Shown in pieces: positions 38,794-50,327 of a DNA stretch of 64,000 nucleotides (its first letter is position 1; every line of letters starts with the position of its first letter). Under the pieces are notes generated by a model. That model worked only from the letters and a program-made list of their open reading frames with translations. It made no database searches and was not told where the DNA came from. Position numbers and translations under genes: made by a program. Origin of the DNA: Rhodopirellula europaea 6C (GTDB taxonomy: Bacteria > Planctomycetota > Planctomycetia > Pirellulales > Pirellulaceae); assembly GCF_000338295.1 (NCBI RefSeq), contig NZ_ANMO01000117.1, forward strand, positions 20,851 to 84,850, written 5' to 3'.

Positions 38794-39990
38794 ATGAAAA
38801 GCAATCAATCTCGACAGGGTTTCACCCTTGTCGAACTCCTGGTCGTCATCGCGATCATCGGAGTTCTCGTTGGCCTTTTGTTGCCGGCTGTACAAGCCGC
38901 ACGTGAGGCCGCCCGGCGTATGAGTTGTAGTAACAACTTCAAACAAATGGGACTTGGACTGCACAACTACCATTCGGCATACAACAAGCTACCGAAGCAC
39001 AAGGGTGGTACGCACGTCGAAGGCGGCAATAACTACACCCACAATCGCGGTTACCTATCGTTCTTGGTCGGCATTTTGCCGTTTGTTGAGCAACAGGCGA
39101 TGTGGGAAACCATTTCCAACCCGTTCAACTTTGACCGGAATGGCAATGCGTTGACTCCGCCAAACACATACGCGGCGATGGGAGGGACGCCTTGGAATGA
39201 GGATTACCAACCTTGGTTAACGCAGGTACCGATGTATCGATGCCCGAGCGATCCAGTCGTTCCTGCTGGGACGCAGGTCGCGTTTTCGAACTATGCAGCC
39301 TGTACTGGCGACGCGTTCTTCGAGCAGCATCACAACGGCATTCAAGACGGTAACGGTCAGCCGAGTGGCGACGGTACTTGGGGGGCGACCGCCGGTAATC
39401 GTTGGGCGCGCGGAACGTTTCACGGTCGTAACTTCACCGGATTCCGCGATATCTTAGACGGTTTGTCAAACACCATTATGTGTGGCGAGATCGTTGTCGG
39501 GAACGGTAACCGAGAGATCTTCAGCTCCATCCACCGCGATGGGAACGTGGCCAATTTACCGCCAAGTCATTGGGCGACTTCAGGTGTCATCGATCCAGCC
39601 CGGCCACAGTTCTGGTCAGATACCGCAAACTGGGATGGCAACGCCAATCACCAACGAGGCCGACGCTGGGCAGACGGTCGTCCGACCTACACTTCGTTCG
39701 TGACAATCGGGCCTCCGAACAGCTACAACGTCTGTCGCGGCGAGGGAAACTTCGGGATTTATTCCGCGGCGAGTCGTCACCAGGGTGGTGTACACATTCT
39801 GATGGGTGACGGGGCAGTGAGATTTGTCACATCGTCCATTGACGCCGGGAACCAAGACCACGTTGCCTACGGCCGCGACAATGGTGACGGGCGTGGGGCG
39901 AACGGCGGTGCGGGGCGTGAAAGCCCGTATGGGCTGTGGGGTGCCCTGGGCACCAAGGGCATGAAAGAAGTGATCAGCACCGAGTTCTGA
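38794..39990 (+). CDS. DUF1559 pilin-like (prepilin N-methylation signal) protein 1
   Basis: 398 residues. The N-terminus GFTLVELLVVIAIIG is a class III prepilin signal (cleavage before Phe10), followed by LLPAVQAAREAARRMSC and the DUF1559 core. The family's C-terminal H-x-G-DG box is visible as HQGGVHILMGDGAVRFV. DUF1559 proteins are greatly expanded in planctomycetes and are thought to be type II secretion/pilus-like or surface components; individual roles are unknown. Followed by a clear intrinsic terminator at 40051. The paralogue at 40436 shares the same layout. Confidence 0.92.
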   Translation: MKSNQSRQGFTLVELLVVIAIIGVLVGLLLPAVQAAREAARRMSCSNNFKQMGLGLHNYHSAYNKLPKHKGGTHVEGGNNYTHNRGYLSFLVGILPFVEQQAMWETISNPFNFDRNGNALTPPNTYAAMGGTPWNEDYQPWLTQVPMYRCPSDPVVPAGTQVAFSNYAACTGDAFFEQHHNGIQDGNGQPSGDGTWGATAGNRWARGTFHGRNFTGFRDILDGLSNTIMCGEIVVGNGNREIFSSIHRDGNVANLPPSHWATSGVIDPARPQFWSDTANWDGNANHQRGRRWADGRPTYTSFVTIGPPNSYNVCRGEGNFGIYSAASRHQGGVHILMGDGAVRFVTSSIDAGNQDHVAYGRDNGDGRGANGGAGRESPYGLWGALGTKGMKEVISTEF

Positions 39991-40050
39991 TCAACATCGA
40001 GTTCTAATGAACTCAGTGATCTGAGCCACTCAGCCTGCTTCCAAACCTTG

Positions 40051-40082
40051 ACCGCATGTTGCTTCAGCAGCATGCGGTTTTT
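40051..40082 (+). terminator. Intrinsic terminator after DUF1559 protein 1
   Basis: ACCGCATG (40051-40058) pairs with CATGCGGT (40071-40078), with an inner GCT/AGC pair, followed directly by a T5 run. It lies 61 nt after the stop at 39990 on the same strand. Confidence 0.8.
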
Positions 40083-40435
40083 CATGCGCTCGCGAAGCAG
40101 GTGCGAGCCTTCGGAGCGTGACGCAATTGATTTCACGCAGATAAGCTTCTGCGTCGTCTGCGCAGAAGCTTCAGCGGATTGTTGGAAAATCGAACGGATA
40201 ATGACGGTCAGTGAAGGCGAGCCGAACAGAGAAGATTCCCCTGTTTTTCAGATTTCGGGGAAGGATTTTGTGCTTAAGGGGGGGCTGAGATCCGTTGTCG
40301 CTTGACACCGGTGTGCGTATAGCCGAAATTCAACGACAGGCAGGTTCGAAATGAGCATCGTAATCAGTCCTGTGAGCGTTACGGTCTTCGAACTGCATGG
40401 CGTTATTTTTCTCTAAGACCGGAAAGGATTGATCA
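40083..40435. other. Intergenic region between the two DUF1559 genes
   Basis: No gene seen; an 85-codon plus-strand frame through the terminator is not credible. A perfect 11-bp inverted repeat lies at 40143-40171. A TTGACA at 40302-40307 could be a -35 box for the second DUF1559 gene, but no good -10 follows at the right distance. AAGGA lies upstream of the ATG at 40436. Confidence 0.4.
40143..40171. repeat. Perfect 11-bp hairpin
   Basis: AAGCTTCTGCG (40143-40153) and CGCAGAAGCTT (40161-40171) form a perfect stem around a 7-nt loop. There is no T-run on either side. It lies downstream of the first terminator, upstream of the second DUF1559 gene. Confidence 0.6.
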
Positions 40436-41677
40436 ATGATCAAGTCGGAAACGAGGATCGGTCGACCAGCGTTCACGCTGGTCGAATTGTTGGTGGTGAT
40501 CGCCATCATCGGAGTTCTAGTGGGGCTGTTGCTCCCCGCCGTCCAAGCGGCCCGTGAGGCGGCCCGTCGAATGAGTTGCGGCAACAACATGAAGCAGATG
40601 GGGCTCGCAATCCACAACTACCACAGTGCGTTCAACTCACTTCCGGTAAACGGGGGTGGGACCGACAACTCGGCGGGTAGTACGGCGACACAAAACGGGA
40701 ACGCAGGCAATGGTCGGCGTATCAGTTGGTTGATCCCGATTTTGCCCTACGTGGAGCAGCAAGCTTTGTGGGAACAGATCAGCAACCCGATGGACTCCGA
40801 TGGCGACGGAACGATCAATTACCCCGCGATGGGGCCGCGAGCGTGGGATCGGAACTACACACCGTGGATGACTGACATCGGGACGTTCCGTTGTCCGAGC
40901 GATCCAGGTGTTGGGTCGCCGGCGATGGGACGTGCGAACTATGCCTGCTGTTACGGCGATGGTCTCCACTACGCAGATGCCGGCCCGTTGAACGCATCCA
41001 ATGGCTACTTCTATGAGGATGCTGGACGAGCGGATCAGGTCAATCAGTCGTTGCGTGGATTCTTCGTGTTCCGGCAAAGCGTCAACGGAATTCGAGGTCT
41101 CGGCCAAGGACGTTCACGTCCAGCAATGCGTTTCCGAGACGTGACGGATGGTCTGAGCAACACAATCATGTTGGGTGAAATGGCGACTCACGTGAACCCT
41201 CGAGCCATTAAGACCGATGCTGCAACTGGACCAGGTTTCCGTCCCCTCGGTGAAGATCCAGGTTGGGCTGATACAACCAATGCCAAAGATCCGGCGAGAC
41301 CGCAATTTTGGTTGGACTCCACCGATTCGATTGTTCGGAATTTGAACTCCGGATACGGACGCGGTTTCCGGTGGGCTGATGCAGCGACTGTGTATGCGGC
41401 ATTCAACACCATTCTTCCGCCCAACCGTGAAATGGTAATGCCCAACCGCTCGGATTCGGCTTGGGCGGTTGCTCCGCCTAGTAGCCAGCACCAAGGTGGC
41501 GTTCACGTCGTCCTGGGTGACGGAGCAGTCAAGTTCATTACTGACAGCATCGATGCCGGCAATTCACATGCGGAAGTGATTTGGAAAGAGAACAGCCCTG
41601 GTTCAGAGTCGCCATACGGGGTCTGGGGTGCCATGGGAACTCGGAACGGTAAAGAAACATACGAATATGATTTCTAG
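40436..41677 (+). CDS. DUF1559 pilin-like protein 2
   Basis: 413 residues with the class III prepilin signal AFTLVELLVVIAIIGVLVG, then MSCGNNMKQMGLAIHNYHSA and the DUF1559 core, ending with HQGGVHVVLGDGAVKFITDS. It is clearly paralogous to the protein at 38794, which shares the first about 60 residues almost unchanged. Ribosome binding site AAGGA 9 nt before the ATG. A 68-residue lipoprotein follows 129 nt downstream on the same strand, then a terminator. Confidence 0.92.
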   Translation: MIKSETRIGRPAFTLVELLVVIAIIGVLVGLLLPAVQAAREAARRMSCGNNMKQMGLAIHNYHSAFNSLPVNGGGTDNSAGSTATQNGNAGNGRRISWLIPILPYVEQQALWEQISNPMDSDGDGTINYPAMGPRAWDRNYTPWMTDIGTFRCPSDPGVGSPAMGRANYACCYGDGLHYADAGPLNASNGYFYEDAGRADQVNQSLRGFFVFRQSVNGIRGLGQGRSRPAMRFRDVTDGLSNTIMLGEMATHVNPRAIKTDAATGPGFRPLGEDPGWADTTNAKDPARPQFWLDSTDSIVRNLNSGYGRGFRWADAATVYAAFNTILPPNREMVMPNRSDSAWAVAPPSSQHQGGVHVVLGDGAVKFITDSIDAGNSHAEVIWKENSPGSESPYGVWGAMGTRNGKETYEYDF

Positions 41678-41806
41678 GTTTTACCCGTGCTGACTTTGCT
41701 CGTCTTGGAGTGTGCGGAGTAAATAGCAGTGAGGTCAGCGAGCTCTCCGAGAATGAGTTCTTTTTCCGCCTTTTACAAACGATTTTCTCTAACGATAAAG
41801 TGACGA

Positions 41807-42013
41807 ATGAACAAGAAACATAAAACAGTTTGGATTCGCAGTTCAATCTTTCTTTTGATCGCCGGTTGGTCGCCAGCATTCTTTGCAGGATGCGGGCCCG
41901 GCGGTAACACCGTGATCGAAAACGAAGAGGGGCCGATGACCGAAGAGGAGTTGCAAGCGTACGAAGAACAAGCCAACCAGCAAACGACGGACTACGAAGA
42001 CAACTATCGTTGA
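41807..42013 (+). CDS. Small acidic lipoprotein associated with DUF1559 protein 2
   Basis: 68 residues with a positively charged start, a hydrophobic segment and the lipobox FFAGC (Cys29), then a Gly-rich linker and an acidic tail with MTEEELQAYEEQANQQ. It resembles the lipoprotein at 38393 in length, architecture and the MTEEE-QA line. Here it follows its DUF1559 gene rather than preceding it. The terminator at 42037 closes the unit. Confidence 0.75.
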   Translation: MNKKHKTVWIRSSIFLLIAGWSPAFFAGCGPGGNTVIENEEGPMTEEELQAYEEQANQQTTDYEDNYR

Positions 42014-42036
42014 TCTCGCAGCTAAGGTGAAGTTTA

Positions 42037-42080
42037 AGAACAGCCGTTTTCGAGTATCGAAAGCGGCTGTTCTCGTTTCT
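42037..42080 (+). terminator. Intrinsic terminator closing the DUF1559/lipoprotein unit
   Basis: AGAACAGCCG (42037-42046) pairs with CGGCTGTTCT (42064-42073); TTTCG/CGAAA extends the stem toward the loop. TCGTTTCTTTG follows. The mirrored strand also has a short T-rich flank, so it might act for the convergent sulfatase gene as well. Confidence 0.75.
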
Positions 42081-42180
42081 TTGAATCGCTGATGCCGAAC
42101 GATCCTCCGAGGCATGCAAACATAGTGAGTGCGTTTCGGTCACAAAATCGACGCAGCCGTTCTTCTCAAGCCGACGAATG

Positions 42181-43662
42181 CTACTTCTTCAAAGACTTTC
42201 TTTGCTTTCGCGGTTTTGCTCGATAGGTCACTCCGTTGTCGCTCGGCATTGCATTGTGCCAAGCAACAAGGTTCTTTGTCATCTCAGCGACCAAGTCGGG
42301 GTGTTCGGCCGCAACATTGTGCGTTTCGCCTCGGTCGGATTCGAGATCATAAAGTTCCGCGGAGGATCCATCGTATTCGCACAAGAGCTTCCATTTGCCC
42401 TGACGCATTGCCAAATCCGGCAGGTCGTCCACGCCGTAGTACGAGTCACGGTCTGGTGGTCGTCGAAAGAAGATTGGTGCGGTTCGCGATTGGCCGTCGC
42501 CTGTGAACACGGATGCGAGCGATTCGCCATCGAACGTTGTGTCCTGCGGGTGCTTGGTTCCGGTGATATCCAAAAGCGTTGGAACCAAATCAATCGCTGA
42601 AAAGACTGATGTCGTGTCGACCGTATTGGTTCGCGTCACGATACCGGGGCCCCAGGCAATCAGCGAAGAGCGAATGCCACCTTCGTACAGATGCGTTTTG
42701 TGGCCGCGAAATGGTCCCGCCGATCCGGCACCTTGCTCCGGACCGTTGTCCGAACAGATCAAAACAAGCGTGTTGTTTCGCAAGTCTTCGTCGTTTTGGA
42801 TTCGATCAAACAACTTGCCCAGTTGACGATCCATTTCTTCCAGAACCGACAGGTACAAACCGCGTTTTCCGTCAGCCCACTCATCCACGGGCGGCCAAAA
42901 CGGTGAGTGCACGTCATCCGGCCAAAGATTGACGTAGAAGGGTTGGTTGTTCTTTTGAGCTTCATCGATGAATGGGATGGCAGCATCGACGAACCCGCCG
43001 GTGATCTTCGATCGCAACATCCAGCGATAGCCCTCACCCAGTCTTTCGGCGTCTGCCCATATTCGGCCGGGTTCGTCGTCACCAGGTTTCAGCGTGAGTG
43101 GCAAGAGTTTCGGCCCCATGCCCTCAAAGTTCGTCAGCGACTCGTCGAAGCCGTACTCGGTGATGTACGGCGCGTCGTCGACATTTCGCTGGCCGCCCAT
43201 GTGCCACTTTCCGAAGTGCCCGGTCGCGTAGCCAGATTGCTGTAGCGATCTCGCGAGCATCGGGGCTGCTGGATCGAGCCATTGAGCGATGCCACGCTCG
43301 TTGTTGTGATCGCGATTGTTCAGAAACGAACCGATGCGCCAGCGTTGCGGATATTGACCAGTTGAAATCGCGGTTCTCGAAGGTGAACAGATCGGCGAGT
43401 TCACATAAAACTGCTCGTACCTCACTCCTTCGCGGGCCATTCGGTCGATGCGAGGTGTCTGAGCATCGTGGTTGCCGAAACACGAAAAGTCTTCCCATCC
43501 CATGTCGTCAATGAACACGAGCACCACGTTCGGACGCTGTTGTTCCGCCGCAGTGGCAACGAGTGGCGGGCACAGTGCGATTAGCGTGAAAACCAACAAG
43601 CAACAGGACGACCGCAGTGTGGTCGGCTTGAAATGTTGGAATGAAAGATGGGGCCCTATCAT
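42181..43662 (-). CDS. Secreted formylglycine-dependent sulfatase
   Basis: 493 residues from ATG 43662, which gives a good signal peptide ending in VATAAE; the frame open to 43899 adds non-signal residues. Metal-binding FIDDMGWEDF (Asp52, Asp53) and the sulfatase box CSPSRTAISTGQ (Cys92, to become formylglycine) are present. Further metal motifs include CSDNGPEQG. It belongs to the S1 (arylsulfatase) family and should remove sulfate esters, most likely from algal or animal polysaccharides. The minus-strand terminator at 43824 separates it from the GH2 gene upstream. Confidence 0.9.
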   Translation of the reverse strand: MIGPHLSFQHFKPTTLRSSCCLLVFTLIALCPPLVATAAEQQRPNVVLVFIDDMGWEDFSCFGNHDAQTPRIDRMAREGVRYEQFYVNSPICSPSRTAISTGQYPQRWRIGSFLNNRDHNNERGIAQWLDPAAPMLARSLQQSGYATGHFGKWHMGGQRNVDDAPYITEYGFDESLTNFEGMGPKLLPLTLKPGDDEPGRIWADAERLGEGYRWMLRSKITGGFVDAAIPFIDEAQKNNQPFYVNLWPDDVHSPFWPPVDEWADGKRGLYLSVLEEMDRQLGKLFDRIQNDEDLRNNTLVLICSDNGPEQGAGSAGPFRGHKTHLYEGGIRSSLIAWGPGIVTRTNTVDTTSVFSAIDLVPTLLDITGTKHPQDTTFDGESLASVFTGDGQSRTAPIFFRRPPDRDSYYGVDDLPDLAMRQGKWKLLCEYDGSSAELYDLESDRGETHNVAAEHPDLVAEMTKNLVAWHNAMPSDNGVTYRAKPRKQRKSLKK

Positions 43663-43823
43663 GGACAAGATTCCTTGGTGGGGATTGGTGGGAGCGTCGC
43701 CAAAACGAGGGGATTCGTTTTGGTTTCGCCAATTTGCAATGGTGTTCGGAATGCGATTGTTGCTGTGTCGTGGCCGAGACGCAACTTTTCCCGACATCAG
43801 TGAAGACATTCTGGTTAAAAGGA

Positions 43824-43855
43824 AAACGCCCGGATCAAGAGCGATCCGAGCGTTT
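43824..43855 (-). terminator. Intrinsic terminator of the GH2 gene
   Basis: On the minus strand a 13-bp stem (one G-U pair, loop 6 nt, positions 43824-43855) is followed by TTTTCCTTTT. It lies 45 nt beyond the stop of the GH2 gene and reads in the same direction. Confidence 0.8.
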
Positions 43856-43899
43856 GGCGAATTTGCATCACGGTGATTGATCAACGCGAGGTCAATCAA

Positions 43900-46203
<2,304 letters not shown>

Positions 46204-46644
46204 GGGGGGATCTCTTTAGGTCGGGGATACGGTGAATTCGACAGCCACCGGTTGACGCAGAAACTGAGAGCTCCTGCGTGAGGACTGGCTGGCAATAAGT
46301 TGCGGGGCAGGGGAGTCGCGTGCCTTTTCCTAATCAGGACGTGTTCTCGTGCGTTTGCAGCGGCGTTTCTAGTCTTCGGATCCTGAGGTCATTCAAAAGC
46401 CAATAGTCAAGCTAGCGTGACAAGGGGTCGTAGTAAAGGGTTGCGTCGCGATTAGGTCCGGGCCGCGGCCCTAGCACCGAGACTCCGGCGATGACACGAT
46501 CGAGAATGTGCATCTTCACGGGGCAAACAAGCTCGGAAATGCACGGGCAGGCGTCCCAGACCGATGGTCATGTTTGCTGTCCAAGGCGAAGATGCCGACG
46601 ACGCGTCGCTTTCGATGACCAAATGCTTCTGGGAGAAACATGGG
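46204..46644. other. Divergent intergenic region, GH2 / CMD-family gene
   Basis: No gene supported. It contains a perfect 12-bp palindrome GGGCCGCGGCCC at about 46460-46471, a possible protein-binding site. Frames through 46491-46961 are shadows of the CMD-family gene region. Confidence 0.4.
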
Positions 46645-47187
46645 ATGCCAAAGGAAAATACAGCCACCGACGACGAATCTCAGATTGTCGCGGAGATCGA
46701 AGCGTTCGAGTCCGCCTATGGATACAACGCGGACTACATGAAGGATTTGTTCGCTCGGTCGCCCGAATCGTTCCGACGTTTCGCCGCCGCACGCCCGATG
46801 ACGATGCACTACGAGCAATTGACCGCCGAGGCCTACTTCACCGCGGCGATCACCGTGATGCAGGAAGAAGACTGCAGTGGATGCTTGGATTTGAACGTGA
46901 AAATGGCGAAAGAAGCTGGTGTCTCCGAGCTGCTCATCGAGCAAATGGTCGGTTCGCCTGAACGCTTGCCGGCTGAACTCAAGGACGTGCGGGAGCACAC
47001 ACTGAATTGCTTGGGAGTCGGAGCGATTGACGAAGAGGTGGCTCTCAGGATTGAACGGCACTTCGGAAGAGCCGCATTTGGCGAGCTCGCGATTGCCATC
47101 GTCGGCGTCCGCATCTATCCCGGTTTGAAACGTGCGTTGATGAAGATGCAGAGTTGTCACATGCCAAACAACACTGTGGGCGAGTAG
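46645..47187 (+). CDS. Carboxymuconolactone decarboxylase (CMD/AhpD-like) family protein
   Basis: 180 residues from ATG 46645, preceded by GGGAG at 9 nt. All-helical, with the CMD line EEDCSGCLDLNVKMAKEAGVSELLIEQMV. The CxxC of AhpD is present (peroxidatic-type pair), but the His expected three residues later is Asn, so peroxidase activity like AhpD is uncertain. A further Cys lies near the C-terminus. The frame continues upstream to 46564, but that part looks noncoding. One base separates its stop from the TTG start of the DUF1853 gene, so the two are probably co-transcribed. Confidence 0.75.
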   Translation: MPKENTATDDESQIVAEIEAFESAYGYNADYMKDLFARSPESFRRFAAARPMTMHYEQLTAEAYFTAAITVMQEEDCSGCLDLNVKMAKEAGVSELLIEQMVGSPERLPAELKDVREHTLNCLGVGAIDEEVALRIERHFGRAAFGELAIAIVGVRIYPGLKRALMKMQSCHMPNNTVGE

Positions 47188-47188
47188 G

Positions 47189-48013
47189 TTGGATCAATAC
47201 ATTGAAGACTTGCTTTGGGTGGTGAACAGCCCATCTCTCATTTCACCAGCGGCGAAATGTCCGACGCTTAAACGTTCACAGGTTGATCAGCAGCACCTAC
47301 GTGCTTTCATGGATGAGCACGTTTCGAACAAGGTCGGGCCATACTTTGAGCGATTGGTTTTGTATTGGCTCAAGCACGTTCGCGGCTTGCAAATCATCGC
47401 TCACGCGTTGCCTGTTCGCGAGGAAGGCAGAACGCTCGGTGAGATTGATTTTCTTTTCGTTGATGAGCGAGGCAGGCTAACTCACTGGGAAGTCGCGGTG
47501 AAGTTTTACCTGCACCTGACCGGGCGGCCACATCGCGGAAGCCACTTTGTCGGCCCGAACTCACGCGACACATTCGAGCGGAAGACTCAACGAATGCACG
47601 ATCATCAGTTGTTGTTGAGCAACAGAATTCGAAATGATGTCGAGGTCCGTGAAGCGATCGTGAAAGGATGCCTGTTCTACCCGCCGGGCGCCGACAAAGC
47701 TCCAGAGCTGCCACGATGGATGTCCGCCGATCACGACCAAGGACGTTGGGTGCATCATCGCGAATTACAGAAGGTTGCTGACCCAGGTGGTGAATTTCGG
47801 ATACTGACAAAGCCTCACTGGTTGTCAGTGAATTCAAGCGACATCGCGTCAGCACCATGGATGGATGTCGACCAGTTTCTTTCCGCCGTCGATCAGCAAG
47901 CCGCGCAGTTTGACCGTCCCATCTTTGCGGCCCGTCGCTCCATGTCCAACACGAACATTGCGGAAGTTGTCGAGCGGTTTTTCATCGTTCCCGATGAGTG
48001 GCCCAACAACTGA
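47189..48013 (+). CDS. DUF1853 family protein, nuclease-like fold
   Basis: 274 residues. The beginning YIEDLLWVVNSPSLIS and the line FERLVLYWLKHV are typical of DUF1853. The core GEIDFLFVDERGRLTHWEVAVKFYL has the D...ExxxK spacing of PD-(D/E)XK nuclease-like folds; that reading is my inference. The start is a TTG 1 nt after the CMD gene; no ATG or GTG upstream fits. The two genes form a small unit. Biological role unknown. Confidence 0.75.
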   Translation: MDQYIEDLLWVVNSPSLISPAAKCPTLKRSQVDQQHLRAFMDEHVSNKVGPYFERLVLYWLKHVRGLQIIAHALPVREEGRTLGEIDFLFVDERGRLTHWEVAVKFYLHLTGRPHRGSHFVGPNSRDTFERKTQRMHDHQLLLSNRIRNDVEVREAIVKGCLFYPPGADKAPELPRWMSADHDQGRWVHHRELQKVADPGGEFRILTKPHWLSVNSSDIASAPWMDVDQFLSAVDQQAAQFDRPIFAARRSMSNTNIAEVVERFFIVPDEWPNN

Positions 48014-48028
48014 GCTGACAAAGCGTTT

Positions 48029-49150
48029 TCATTCAGATGGTTGAAGGTGCTTCTTCAGGAACGTCGTGATCAGCTCGCGAATTTCGGGATCGTGAAATTC
48101 GCGGCCACCGTGCTTGGCGCCTCGAATCAGCTTGAGAGTTGTTTCGACACCGACTGACTCAAGAGCGTCATGGATCAGTTGGCTTTGGTTGGCTGGAACG
48201 ACTGGATCATCTGTTCCGTGGATGATTAGAAAGGGCGGATCCTTCTCGTCGATGTAGGTGATTGGATTGACGCGACGAATTCCCTCGTCGTTCCCGAGGA
48301 CCTCACCGCCGCCGAGCAGTTTTGATTCAGGCGAACCATCGCGGTTGTGGGACTCGAATCCTTTGGTGGTAACAAACTTTGAAAAGTCGGTCGGCCCATA
48401 AAGATCAACCACCGCTTGGACGCGACTGGATTGTTCAGCCCAACCGCCCGATCCTTCGAGTTCTTTGACATCAGCCGACGTGCCCAGCAATGCGACCAAG
48501 TGGCCGCCCGCGGAACTGCCGCCCACGGCGATGCGATCGGGATCGATGCCGTATTCGTCGGCATGTTCGCGTAGAAAGCGAATCGCACATTTGCAGTCTT
48601 CGATTTGTGCCGGGAACGGAGCTTCACCGGTCAGGCGGTATTCGATCGTTGCCCCAACAAACCCCTCGGTCACGATTCTCGAAACCTGGTTGATACCACC
48701 TTCTTTGGATCCCCCTTGCCATCCACCACCGTGAATCCAAACGTAGGCCGGCAATGGTTCGCTCGGTTTTGACTTGGGCAAAACAATGTGCATCTTCAAG
48801 TCTCGGCCGCCGCCCTTTCCAAAGACCACATCACGTTTGACTTCGACACCTCGAGGGGAGGAAGGTGGCGAGTTTCGAACGGTTTCGGGGCGTCTCACGG
48901 GCATGTTCCCGACGACTTCTTCAATGTCGATTTGACCGTCGCCGTCACGGTCGAGACGCTCGAATAGTTTGTCAGGGCCACTGAATTCATTCTTGGAGAC
49001 TTTCCCGTCGTCGTTTGCATCATCCTTTTCCAAACGATCCTTGATAGTTGGACGTGCACGCTGTGCCAGAACGTCCGTGGTCCAGCAACAAGTGACGGTC
49101 ACGGTCAGCAAAAAGAGGACCGGAAGTCGGAATGAATGGTTCATCTTCAA
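48029..49150 (-). CDS. Secreted alpha/beta hydrolase (esterase) with EF-hand calcium motifs
   Basis: 373 residues with a signal peptide ending in DVLAQR. Two EF-hand loops near the start, DANDDGKVSKNE and DRDGDGQIDIEE, suggest calcium binding. The hydrolase domain has the oxyanion motif HGGGWQGG, the nucleophile elbow GGSSAGGH, the Asp in IHGTDDPVVP and the catalytic His near GAKHGGREF. It resembles hormone-sensitive-lipase/BD-FAE-type esterases. In this neighbourhood it could remove acyl groups from polysaccharides. It is convergent with the DUF1853 gene. Confidence 0.87.
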   Translation of the reverse strand: MKMNHSFRLPVLFLLTVTVTCCWTTDVLAQRARPTIKDRLEKDDANDDGKVSKNEFSGPDKLFERLDRDGDGQIDIEEVVGNMPVRRPETVRNSPPSSPRGVEVKRDVVFGKGGGRDLKMHIVLPKSKPSEPLPAYVWIHGGGWQGGSKEGGINQVSRIVTEGFVGATIEYRLTGEAPFPAQIEDCKCAIRFLREHADEYGIDPDRIAVGGSSAGGHLVALLGTSADVKELEGSGGWAEQSSRVQAVVDLYGPTDFSKFVTTKGFESHNRDGSPESKLLGGGEVLGNDEGIRRVNPITYIDEKDPPFLIIHGTDDPVVPANQSQLIHDALESVGVETTLKLIRGAKHGGREFHDPEIRELITTFLKKHLQPSE

Positions 49151-49266
49151 CTCGGATTCGAACGGCAGGTGGAGGGGAGTGATTCATGATAGCCCCTGCT
49201 TGCGATCGAATCAGGCGTGCCGAGATTTGATACAGTCCAGCTTCATGGAATGAATATCGCGTCGGG

Positions 49267-50277
49267 CTACTTCTTCCATTTTGCGTGAGCTTTCGCGACC
49301 TTGGTTCCCCAGGTTCCGTACCACGTATAGCCGCTTCTTCGTTCTTCGCCCACTTGGTCCAGGTTATAAACGATCTTCCCATCGCGATCGCTGAACATCG
49401 GACGGTTGGTTTCGATTTCATAGAACCGAGCCCAGATTGGCGGGGCGTCTTGATCCGCGATCAGCGATGGTAGTTCCTTCCCTTTTCGGTAGCGGTAACC
49501 GTTCACCTTAGCCGAGTCGAACCACTTCACACCGGATTCCACCGCCTTGATCACTCGCGGTGACGGTTCCGGCAGATCCATAAGGTAGAGAAGAATGCCT
49601 GCACTTTCGGCACCGCTGAGCGATGGATGTTCGTAGCTTCTGGCGAGTACCGGAGAGAGTGTTTCCGCATGATGCTGGGCACACCAAACGGTTCGCTCAC
49701 CATCAACGACAATTTGGCATTCCAAGATGCACTGGATCCCGCGTTCCAACGCCTTTCGCGTGCGGAGGAGACGTTCATCGCCGATCAAGTCGTAGGCGGG
49801 TTCTTCAGTTACCTCGTCCAGGAACTGCATGATGTTGATCATCGTTCCATCGTTGAAGGTGATGTGCCGGTGGTAGTTCTTGCTGAGCGGGAAGTACTGT
49901 GGCCAACCACCGTTGGGATATTGGGCGGCCAAAAGATGGTCGAAGCCCTTCAGGAAGGCTGACTTGTATTCGTCTTGTTTGGTTGCTTGGAAAGCCCGTG
50001 CCAAAGCCTGCAGCTCACCGATGGTGGCACTATTGTCGAAGCTGCCGTTGGGTTTGTCTCGGTCCGCAGGGAACGGCTTTTTCGTGGTGTCGATGTTCTT
50101 CGGCCAATCGCCGTGATCGGTTTGCCAAGACAGAATGCAACGCAGCGTTTGTTGCCCTTCAGCACCTCGGAACCATTCGCCAGGTTGTCGTGCAACTTTC
50201 TCGGCCGGCGTCGCGGCAAAGAGCAGTGAAGCGTTGACGGCGAACACCGCCAGGATCGCGATGGATATCCGCTGCAT
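49267..50277 (-). CDS. Pectate lyase, PL10-type
   Basis: 336 residues with a signal peptide ending FAATPAE. Motifs WPKNIDT, NGSFDNSATIGELQALARA, AAQYPNGGWPQYFPL, YHRHITFNDGTM, WCAQHHAET and ARSYEHPSLSGAESA match the PL10 (alpha/alpha-toroid) pectate lyase family, which cleaves polygalacturonate by beta-elimination with calcium. The C-terminal AR-YEIETNRPMFSDRDG is also conserved. It would act outside the cell. Same strand as the esterase downstream (116 nt), forming a possible unit. Confidence 0.87.
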   Translation of the reverse strand: MQRISIAILAVFAVNASLLFAATPAEKVARQPGEWFRGAEGQQTLRCILSWQTDHGDWPKNIDTTKKPFPADRDKPNGSFDNSATIGELQALARAFQATKQDEYKSAFLKGFDHLLAAQYPNGGWPQYFPLSKNYHRHITFNDGTMINIMQFLDEVTEEPAYDLIGDERLLRTRKALERGIQCILECQIVVDGERTVWCAQHHAETLSPVLARSYEHPSLSGAESAGILLYLMDLPEPSPRVIKAVESGVKWFDSAKVNGYRYRKGKELPSLIADQDAPPIWARFYEIETNRPMFSDRDGKIVYNLDQVGEERRSGYTWYGTWGTKVAKAHAKWKK

Positions 50278-50327
50278 GGTAAGTCTCTGTGAAAAGTCGC
50301 TTTGTCTGAACCGGCAGACATTATGGA

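Noticed and set aside
40302..40330. TTGACA as a sigma-70 promoter for DUF1559 protein 2
   Set aside because: No acceptable -10 box at 16-18 nt.
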